Shown: one piece after another, positions 1 through 6,753 of the stretch
Position numbering within the stretch: position 1 is the stretch's first letter
Layout of the letters: every line of letters begins with the position of its first letter
NCBI GenBank assembly: GCA_018830645.1
Contig: JAHJSA010000023.1
Location: forward strand, 71,482-135,481
Reading direction: 5' to 3'
From: Actinomycetota bacterium
GTDB taxonomy: Bacteria > Actinomycetota > Thermoleophilia > RBG-16-64-13
Length of the DNA: 64,000 nt
Translations under genes and position numbers: made by a program
The notes under the pieces: generated by a model
Databases searched by the model: none
Seen by the model: only the letters and a program-made list of their open reading frames with translations
What the model was told of the DNA's origin: nothing

Positions 1-211
1 CGAGCAGCTCTTGGGCCGCCACCAGCTCTTCTTGATTCAGCGGCGCTAGATTGAAGCCGCCGCGAGCCGCCGGCACCTCCCGCGGTCGCACGACGGTGAC
101 CACGGTGACCCTGGTCCCGCCGAGCTTGGCGGCGAGGTTCGCTGCGAAGAGTTCAGCCGCCTGCGCGCTCGCTGACCCGTCGGTGGCAACGAGGATACGA
201 TCCGGCACCAT
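1..211 (-). CDS. Universal stress protein (UspA family), 3' part outside the window
   Basis: The 70 visible residues begin MVPDRILVATDGSASA, the typical start of a UspA domain: a hydrophobic first beta strand (ILVATDGS) followed by the helix and a second strand (TVVTVVRP). The ATG at 209-211 has an AAAGGAG ribosome site six bases upstream. The gene runs off the left edge, so the ATP-binding glycine-rich motif cannot be checked. It lies 78 bp downstream of a methyltransferase gene on the same strand. A second, two-domain Usp lies at 55146-55976. Role in stress response is known for the family only. Confidence 0.85.
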   Translation of the reverse strand, partial: MVPDRILVATDGSASAQAAELFAANLAAKLGGTRVTVVTVVRPREVPAARGGFNLAPLNQEELVAAQELL

Positions 212-289
212 GACAGACTCCTTTCCAGGCGAGTGTGATCCACCAGTAACGTACCCGGCCGGATGGATCTGCAATCAGCGACGCGCCGC

Positions 290-1777
290 CTACCGGCCGG
301 TCTGCGCCTCCAGTTCGCGAGCAGCCACGATCTCGTCGAGCCTGGCCTCCACAGCCGCGTCCAAGGGGATCGGTCGATGGCTCTCGAGCAGCGCCCTGGC
401 GATGTCGTACGCGCGCTCGGCGGCCGTGCGGGAGCCGTCTCGCTCCCAGATCTCCCGGGCCTTCCGGTCGAAGAGACTCGACGAGCTCATCTCGCGCATG
501 TGCTCGAACGTGTGGTCGTGGCTCACGTACTCGCCGCCCGGGCCGACCTCCTCGATGACCTTCAGGGCCGCGTCGAGCTCACTCATGTCGATGCCCTGGG
601 TGACCCTGCGGATGCGTCCCGCCTGCTCGGCGCCCATGATCATGGAAGCGTAGTCGAAGGTGATCAACGACTCGATCGCGCCGATGCCGTACACGATATT
701 GGCGCCGGCCAACGCGGCGGGCATGGCGGTGAGGGTGAAGTCGTACCCCTGTTGGGCGTCGGGCAACTTACTGTCGGTCGCGCCGGCTCCGGCCCAGGAA
801 GGGATGCCGTAGCGCTGCGCCAGCTGCACACTGGCCACCGAATGCAGGGCCATCTCGGGTACGCCCACGGGGGACGCGCTCCGAAGCAGGTCCATGATCG
901 TGCTGTTGTTGGCCATCATGCACGGGGTCCCCGGGCGGACTATCTGAGCGAGCACGATCGCACTCAACACCTCGGCGTTGTGCTGCACCACGACACCAAC
1001 GGGCGTGGCCGGCGACGATGCCCCAGACAGCGACATGGGATGCATGGCCATACCGACCCCGCGACTGGCCGCCTCGATCAGGGCCGAGGTGCACTCGGAG
1101 ACCAGTCCCAGCGGGCTCGTGGGACACAGAAGGCACGTCACGATCGGTCGTGCGCGGAGTTCATCGGCGCCGCCTGCGACCGCTTCGGCCATGTCGATGA
1201 TCGCGCCTGCGTTGTCGCCGCCGTTGAAACCGAGGAACACGTGCTTGCTCGTGCCTCGGACCATGGCGTCGTAGTTGTGCACCGACTGCACCGCGGTGGG
1301 CTTGTCGCCCGAGCAGGCGGCCCGCTCGACGAAGCTGATGATGTCGAGCGCGTCCTGGAGCCGGGAGATGTCGGCAAGGTCCTGCTTGGTCGTGGAGCGC
1401 AGTTCGTACGTGTACGGATCGACGATCCGCACGTGCTCCCCGTAGCCCGCGGTGTAGCCCGTGACACCCGGTTCGAGGAGGAAGTCGTCCTCCGGCCGGC
1501 GCCCGCACAGCGTGAAACTCTCCGGAGCGGCCGCGATCGACTCTTCCACGAGTGCGGCCGGCATCCGGACGAGAAACTGATCGCCCTGCGCTTCGACGGT
1601 AGCGCCTCCCTTTCGGAATACGTCGGCCGCCTCGGGATCCTCCACTCGCACCCCAACGTTCCACAGCACGTGGAGGGTGGCCTGGTGTAGAGTCTCGATC
1701 TCGTCAGGCTCGAGTCCCAGCAGGCTCCACCTGCCTCGGCCCGGACGCCTCGATACGTGTGCTGATGTGTCTGCCAT
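290..1777 (-). CDS. MttB-family methyltransferase without pyrrolysine (MttB-1)
   Basis: A 495-residue protein of the trimethylamine methyltransferase superfamily (TIM-barrel; methyl transfer from an N-methylated substrate to a corrinoid protein). The column that holds pyrrolysine in true MttB is Ala here (context AGATDSKLPDAQ), so it belongs with the non-Pyl members, some of which demethylate glycine betaine, proline betaine, carnitine or butyrobetaine. The substrate cannot be read from sequence. The start was set at the ATG at 1775-1777, which follows GAGGGCGGG and gives the usual family N-terminus; a longer open frame runs through a tandem repeat and is unlikely. It follows the Pyl-containing mttB gene on the same strand. 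It ends in TAG, with an in-frame TGA four codons later. Confidence 0.9.
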   Translation of the reverse strand: MADTSAHVSRRPGRGRWSLLGLEPDEIETLHQATLHVLWNVGVRVEDPEAADVFRKGGATVEAQGDQFLVRMPAALVEESIAAAPESFTLCGRRPEDDFLLEPGVTGYTAGYGEHVRIVDPYTYELRSTTKQDLADISRLQDALDIISFVERAACSGDKPTAVQSVHNYDAMVRGTSKHVFLGFNGGDNAGAIIDMAEAVAGGADELRARPIVTCLLCPTSPLGLVSECTSALIEAASRGVGMAMHPMSLSGASSPATPVGVVVQHNAEVLSAIVLAQIVRPGTPCMMANNSTIMDLLRSASPVGVPEMALHSVASVQLAQRYGIPSWAGAGATDSKLPDAQQGYDFTLTAMPAALAGANIVYGIGAIESLITFDYASMIMGAEQAGRIRRVTQGIDMSELDAALKVIEEVGPGGEYVSHDHTFEHMREMSSSSLFDRKAREIWERDGSRTAAERAYDIARALLESHRPIPLDAAVEARLDEIVAARELEAQTGR

Positions 1778-1859
1778 GATCCCGCCCTCGTCGTCAGCCG
1801 TCGATGTGCCTCGCGGTGGGCGCCGCCACAGCCGGCCCGTCGCCGCTGCTACCCCTGCG

Positions 1860-1927
1860 CCACCACTGCCCTCTCGCCACCACTGCCCTCTCGCCACCAC
1901 TGCCCTCTCGCCACCACTGCCCTCTCG
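1860..1927. repeat. Four perfect 17-bp tandem repeats upstream of MttB-1
   Basis: The unit ccaccactgccctctcg is repeated four times without change, followed by a partial fifth copy. It sits in the 226-bp gap between the two mttB genes. On the minus strand each copy carries GAGAGGG, a purine tract resembling a ribosome site. Such perfect repeats suggest recent slippage; a regulatory role is unproven. Confidence 0.95.
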
Positions 1928-2003
1928 CCACCCTACCGTTCCGCCTTCTTCACCTGTCCTTCTATGGTTCGGCCCTTCCGTTGGGGGCCGGGGTCGTGGT
2001 GTT

Positions 2004-3467
2004 TCAGCCCACTCGGCGCTTCACGTCGGCGAAGACGGCTTCGGCTTCCGCCGAGATCGGAGCCACCTGATGGGTGGCGAGGATCTCGCGGGCAACGGCG
2101 AGAGAACGGGCGTGGAGGTCTTCGGCTCCCCGCTTCTCCCAACTCGAACGCATGCGCCGGTCGATGACCTTCACCTTCGACTGCTCGCGCAAGGCGAGCG
2201 CCCGGGTGTGCTTGGCCCGCATGAAGTGGCCATCGGAGCCCACCTCCTTGATCACATCGATGCCCATGGTCTCGCGGTCGAAAAGGATGCCCTCCAACAC
2301 ACGGCGGTTCATGAGCGCGAACTCGTTGTCCATGACCATCTGACCGAAATCGAACGTCAACCCTAGCTCCAGCATCCCCATCCCATAGATCAGGTTGGCC
2401 CCTGCCAACGCTGGTAACAAACTGGTGATGGTCTTCTCGTGGCCTGCTTGAGCGTCGGGTAGCTTGCTGTCGCCCTAACCGCCCGCTACCCAGCAGGGCA
2501 GATAGTAGAAGTCGCTCATCTCGGCCACGGCCGTGGAGATCATGGCGAGCTCGGGTGCGCCCACCGGGGCGGTGGCGTACGTCATGTCGAAGGTGGTGGT
2601 GCTGCTGCCATATATGACCGGAGCCCCCGGCCGGGTGGCCTGGGAGAGCACGATGCCGGAAAGCACCTCGGCGTTGTGAGTGACCAGCGACCCTGAGAGG
2701 CTGATAGGTCCAGACGCTCCCGCCATGGCCATGGAGAGCACGTTCACCGGCACCTCGTGCCGGGCCCCGTACATGATGGACTCGGTCGAGGCCGTGTGTA
2801 GCTGAAGGGGACTCGTGGGACAGGTGTTCAGTGAGAAGAGTGGGCGCTCGCGCAACTGATCACGCCCTCCCGCCACCGCGGAAGCCATTTCTACCAGGAG
2901 TTCCACGTGCGCACCGCTGTTGGCCCCCATGTGGATGTGCTTCGTGGTGTTCCGCATGCAGGTGTCGAGCACGTAGATGTCATGGGCGTGCTCGGGGGCC
3001 CCTCCGGGAGTGAGGGCACGCTCGTAGGTGTTGGTCATGTCCATCGCGTCGCAGAGGCGCGCGCTCTGAGCAAGGTCCTCCAGAGTGGAGTCGCGCAGTT
3101 CTCCGCTCTCCGGGTCGACGACCTTGGTGCCCTCGCCGAAGTTGGTGTAGCCGACCACCCGGCCGCCCATGAGATAGTCGCGCTGCCCATCTCGCGAGGC
3201 AAGGAGGATCTTCCCTGGGGCTGACGCGACAGCGTCTTCCACCACGCTCGGCGGGAAGCGAACCATACTCGTGGCAGTATCCACGGTGCAGCCGGCCTTG
3301 GAGAGCACCTCGTGAGCCTCTTCGCCGGCCACCTTGATCCCCACCTCGGAGAGCACCTCGAGAGTCGCCTGGTGCACGGCTTCGCGGCCCTCGTGGCTCA
3401 AGAGTTCGAAGCGGAGCCTGGGAACTCCGGCGTCGTCGTCGCTCCGCGGTTTGTCTCTGAAGCTCAT
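2004..3467 (-). CDS. mttB: Trimethylamine:corrinoid methyltransferase with in-frame amber (pyrrolysine) codon
   Basis: One 487-residue protein read through TAG at codon 331. The parts on each side are in the same frame and both align with MttB-1 without a gap: upstream ends DFYYLPCWVAGG, then amber, then GDSKLPDAQAGHE. In Methanosarcina barkeri MttB pyrrolysine is residue 334 in the same surroundings, and full length matches the family (about 495). The C-terminal part (LAGANLIYGMGMLE, FDFGQMVMDNE) is typical of MttB. It would demethylate trimethylamine, methylating a cognate corrinoid protein. ATG at 3467 has GAGGAGG six bases upstream; the true stop is TGA. It lies 83 bp below a dipeptide-type ABC ATPase gene. 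Standard gene callers will split it into 330- and 139-residue pieces. Confidence 0.93.
2475..2477 (-). other. In-frame UAG, predicted pyrrolysine codon of mttB
   Basis: Plus strand reads CTA, minus TAG. It is flanked by uninterrupted coding sequence in one frame and falls in the alignment column occupied by pyrrolysine in archaeal MttB (Ala in MttB-1, Gly in MttB-3 of this window). Confidence 0.92.
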
Positions 3468-3550
3468 GAGGTCCTCCTCATCTATGACTCATCGAGGCCT
3501 ACGCCGAGGCGGACCGACAGCCGGCCGCCGCGACCTACATCCGGGTGGCC

Positions 3551-5332
3551 CTATATGGTCGGTGTATCCGAAAGCAACTTGCGGGTGTAGTCGGCTTGGG
3601 GGTCTTCCAGCACCTTGTCGACAACGCCGGCCTCGACGATGCGCCCCTCGCTCATCACCGCGACCTCCTGGGCGATGCTCCGCACCAGAGCCAGGTTGTG
3701 AGTGACGAACAGCATGCTCAGACCGGTCTCGTGCTGCAGTTGTGCAAGAAGCTCGACGATCGCGGCCTGCACGGAGACGTCGAGCGAGGAGGTCACCTCG
3801 TCGCAGATGAGCACGGTGGGCTCTGCGGCGAGGGCGCGGGCGATGGCCACGCGCTGGCGTTCACCGCCGCTCAGCTCGTCGGGGTATCGGCGAAGCACCG
3901 ATGTGTCCAGGGCCACCTGCACGAGGGCGGCGGCCACTCTGTCGTCGGTCTCGCTCTTCCCGATGTCGAAGAACACACGCAGAGGCTGCGTGAGGATCTG
4001 TCGCACAGACTTGCGCGGGTTGAGGGAGCTGTAGGGGCTCTGAAAGATGTACTGGATCGTCTGCCTGGTCGCCTGGTCGCGACCGCGGGCGTCGCGGGCA
4101 AGTTCCGTGCCACGGTACTTGATGCTGCCTTCGATCTTGAACGGATGCAGTCCGGCCACGCACCGGGCCAGCGTGGTCTTCCCGCTGCCGGACTCGCCGA
4201 CCAAGGCGATGCAGCGGCGCGTGTGGAGGTGCAGAGTGATCTCGTGCAGCGTCTTCTTCTGCCCGTAATAGGCCGAGACATCGCTCACGGCGATCACGTT
4301 CTCGAGAGAAGGGTCGAACTGGACACGTTCCTCGCCGCGTTGACCCGCCCCCATCGGCTCCGCCCCCACCTCGGCGAAGCGCCAGCACCTCACCTGATGC
4401 TCTGGACCGGGACCGTCCACGGGCGGGAACTCGACCCGGCACTTGTCGATAGCCCAGTCACATCGAGGCTCGAACGAGCAGCCCTCCGGCCGTCGTCCCG
4501 GACGGGGCGCCGATCCGGGGATCCCGCGAAGCGCCCGGCATCCGCTCAGATCGGGGATCGCGTCCAGGAGTCTCCGCGAATACGGGTGCAAAGAGCGCGT
4601 GAAGAGATCGTTCCGGGAGCCCACCTCGACCAACTTGCCCGCGTACATCACCGCGATGCGGTCGGCGAGGTTGGCCACCACCGCCAAGTCGTGAGTTACG
4701 TACAGGGCGGCGACCCCGTACGCCTGGGTGAGCTTCTTCACCGTCTCGAGCACGTGGGCCTGCGTGGTCACGTCGAGAGCAGTGGTCGGTTCGTCCAGAA
4801 CGATCATCTTCGGACGGCATGCGAATGCCATCGCCACGGCGACCCGCTGCTGTTGGCCTCCTGAGAGCTGGTGCGGATAGCGGCGGAGGAACTGCTTGTC
4901 TGAGGGCAGCAGGACCTCGGTCATCATCTCCGTGAGACGTTCGCGCCGCGCAGCGTCCGAACCACCGAAGTCGTGAGCCTCGAGGATCTCCACGAGTTGG
5001 GTGCCGATGCGGAGAGCGGGGTTGAGCGAGGCCGAAGCATCCTGCGGCACGTACGAGATCAAACCACCCCGAAGCTGCCGCAATGCCTCGGGAGCGAGGG
5101 TGAGCACGTCCTTGCCGTCGATCAAGACTCGGCCATCCGCTATCTTGGCTCCCCGCCTCTGGTGGCGAAGCAGCGCGGTGGCCACTGTCGTCTTGCCCGA
5201 CGCGGATTCGCCCACGAGCCCGAGCACCTCACCCGCGCGGATCGCAAACGACACTTCATCGTCGATGAAGGTGCCAGACGGGTCGAGCACGATCTTGAGG
5301 CCGTCCACAGCGAGAACAACCTGCCCGCTCAC
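3551..5332 (-). CDS. Fused two-domain ABC ATPase of a dipeptide/oligopeptide-type importer (DppD-DppF-like)
   Basis: A 593-residue protein with two complete ATPase domains. The first has Walker A GESASGKTT, signature LSGGQQQR and Walker B IVLDEPTTALD. The second has GESGSGKTT, LSGGERQR and VLICDEVTSSLD. Between them lies the oligopeptide-ABC C-terminal region with its Cys pair (GCSFEPRCDWA). Start is GTG at 5330-5332, which overlaps the TGA of the upstream permease remnant by four bases; the longer open frame merely runs through that permease in another frame. Ends in TAG. The permease is truncated and no binding protein remains, so the importer is probably non-functional unless partners lie elsewhere. 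Confidence 0.9.
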   Translation of the reverse strand: MSGQVVLAVDGLKIVLDPSGTFIDDEVSFAIRAGEVLGLVGESASGKTTVATALLRHQRRGAKIADGRVLIDGKDVLTLAPEALRQLRGGLISYVPQDASASLNPALRIGTQLVEILEAHDFGGSDAARRERLTEMMTEVLLPSDKQFLRRYPHQLSGGQQQRVAVAMAFACRPKMIVLDEPTTALDVTTQAHVLETVKKLTQAYGVAALYVTHDLAVVANLADRIAVMYAGKLVEVGSRNDLFTRSLHPYSRRLLDAIPDLSGCRALRGIPGSAPRPGRRPEGCSFEPRCDWAIDKCRVEFPPVDGPGPEHQVRCWRFAEVGAEPMGAGQRGEERVQFDPSLENVIAVSDVSAYYGQKKTLHEITLHLHTRRCIALVGESGSGKTTLARCVAGLHPFKIEGSIKYRGTELARDARGRDQATRQTIQYIFQSPYSSLNPRKSVRQILTQPLRVFFDIGKSETDDRVAAALVQVALDTSVLRRYPDELSGGERQRVAIARALAAEPTVLICDEVTSSLDVSVQAAIVELLAQLQHETGLSMLFVTHNLALVRSIAQEVAVMSEGRIVEAGVVDKVLEDPQADYTRKLLSDTPTI

Positions 5333-5460
5333 ACGTCCGCCCTCCGTTCGATCCCGATGAGGGCCCTTCCCATACCGTCGGCAATCAAGTTCGTGCCGAT
5401 CGTGAGGATACCGATGAGCAGCACCGGGAGCGCGACCGCCCACGGCTGCACCGACGTATC
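5329..5460 (-). pseudogene. C-terminal remnant of a DppC/OppC-type ABC permease
   Basis: About 43 codons can be read in frame up to a TGA coupled to the ATPase start: TSVQPWAVALPVLLIGILTI and then GTNLIADGMGRALI. This is the last transmembrane helix and the N-L-x-G-D-G-x-R/x-A-L end typical of DppC. Sequence upstream of about 5460 no longer resembles a permease and soon enters the AlbA_2 gene. The remnant marks the left edge of an insertion or deletion that removed the rest of the importer operon. Confidence 0.8.
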
Positions 5461-5490
5461 CCGCACACAAGCCGGTGCGGGGCAGGGGGC

Positions 5491-6753
5491 TCACAGGCTC
5501 AGCGCGGCCTGTCGCCCAGGCTCCGCAGCCGCCCAGATGGTCAGCAGTAGCTCAGCATCGTCGATCAATCTGTATTCCGGCTCGTGCCCGCTCAGTTCGG
5601 TGCTTTCCGCCAGGATGATCGGGACGCCGTCGCCTCGCTTCTCCATAAAGTACTGGCGGCCGACTCCCGACGGCCCCACTACAGGGCTACGCGTCAGGAG
5701 TCCGGCGATGAGCTCATTCCGTGTCGCTTGACGCAAGGCCATGCTCTCCACGGTAACCGAATTGGGCGGCGGTCCCGGCGAGAATAGCTCCAACCGATCA
5801 TCGAACAAGAACAGTCGGATCTTCGAGCCGTGTACGGCGTAATCGCGGTGGGCAACGGCATTCACCAACGCCTCGAACACCGCACGCGTGCTGTACTGGG
5901 GAAGCTCCACCCTGCCGGGTGCCTTGACGGCTGCGATCGTCATGTTGCGCTCCACAAAGGCCAGGGCATCACGCACCTGCTGATCCAGCGGACCGGTGAT
6001 CTGGTGGGCGTCGATCTGGTAGTTCGAATCCTGCCGGTTCCCGCGATAGCGCACGGCCTCGATGTAGGCGCTACGAAGCCAGTTTTCCGGTGCGTGGGTG
6101 CACATGAGGATCGCGGCGACAGTGGCCCTCTCAACACCCGTATCGTCTTCCGTCAGGAGATGGAGCTTCCGGAGCGTCTCCACGGGATCGGCGGCCGTAT
6201 CACCAACAAAACGCTGCCACAGGGCGGGATCGAGGTCAGACAGGCTCGTGGTCGGCACGGCCTGCTCATCGAACCGAATGAGTCGGGCCTGGCTTCGTTG
6301 CTGAAAGAGGCGGGCCAGAAAGTCGGGCGGAAGCTTTCGCTTCGAGCTGCCCTGTCTCTGAAAGTACCCTCCGGGGCTTTCGTGAACGAATAGGCTGCGT
6401 GGAACGTCAACCTTCATCACTACCTGGGGGGTTCCGGTCGCGTCCGGAAGCTCCAGGCGGAGCGTGCGGAACGCCACTGGCGGTTTGATGCTGTCGCAGC
6501 ACACCTCGAACACGAAGTGTTCCACCGCATCCAGCGACTCTCGGGGGATGCCCACGATGTCGCGCGTCTTGTCGTCAACGCCCAGGACAAGCACCGAATC
6601 TGCCGTGTTGGCCATGGCCGCGATCTCGTCGGCTAGGTCGTCACGCGGGGGGTCCGATACCCGCCGGCCCTTCATGGTCACGGTCTTGAGCTCGAGCAGC
6701 GAGTCCTCCCCAAGATTGATCTTTCGAAGCAGTTCTTCCGGACTATCGAACAT
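5491..6753 (-). CDS. AlbA_2 / Schlafen-like and RecG-like ATP-binding domain protein
   Basis: A 420-residue protein. The N-terminal 120 residues resemble the AlbA_2 domain (acid-rich ELKTV, then ADEIAAMANT and VLVLGVDD). The C-terminal half matches the ATP-binding domain found in the so-called RecG-like regulators (FEALVNAVAHRDY, then KIRLFLFDDRLELFSPG). Proteins of this kind occur in mobile and defence islands; biochemical roles vary. Its ATG overlaps the TGA of the PHP-SMC gene upstream by one base, so the two are translationally coupled. The 3' end lies about 30 bp from the truncated permease. Confidence 0.8.
   Translation of the reverse strand: MFDSPEELLRKINLGEDSLLELKTVTMKGRRVSDPPRDDLADEIAAMANTADSVLVLGVDDKTRDIVGIPRESLDAVEHFVFEVCCDSIKPPVAFRTLRLELPDATGTPQVVMKVDVPRSLFVHESPGGYFQRQGSSKRKLPPDFLARLFQQRSQARLIRFDEQAVPTTSLSDLDPALWQRFVGDTAADPVETLRKLHLLTEDDTGVERATVAAILMCTHAPENWLRSAYIEAVRYRGNRQDSNYQIDAHQITGPLDQQVRDALAFVERNMTIAAVKAPGRVELPQYSTRAVFEALVNAVAHRDYAVHGSKIRLFLFDDRLELFSPGPPPNSVTVESMALRQATRNELIAGLLTRSPVVGPSGVGRQYFMEKRGDGVPIILAESTELSGHEPEYRLIDDAELLLTIWAAAEPGRQAALSL

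Noticed and set aside
263-1690. Long plus-strand frame opposite MttB-1, and similar long frames opposite other genes
   Set aside because: They are antisense shadows caused by high GC content, rich in Arg, His and Ala and without recognisable motifs.
2004-2420. A separate 139-residue gene starting at the internal ATG at 2420
   Set aside because: It is the C-terminal part of mttB, in frame with the upstream part across one TAG, and has no ribosome site of its own.
3551-5494. N-terminal extension of the ABC ATPase to 647 residues
   Set aside because: The extra 54 residues are the permease remnant read in the wrong frame; the GTGA overlap gives a better start.
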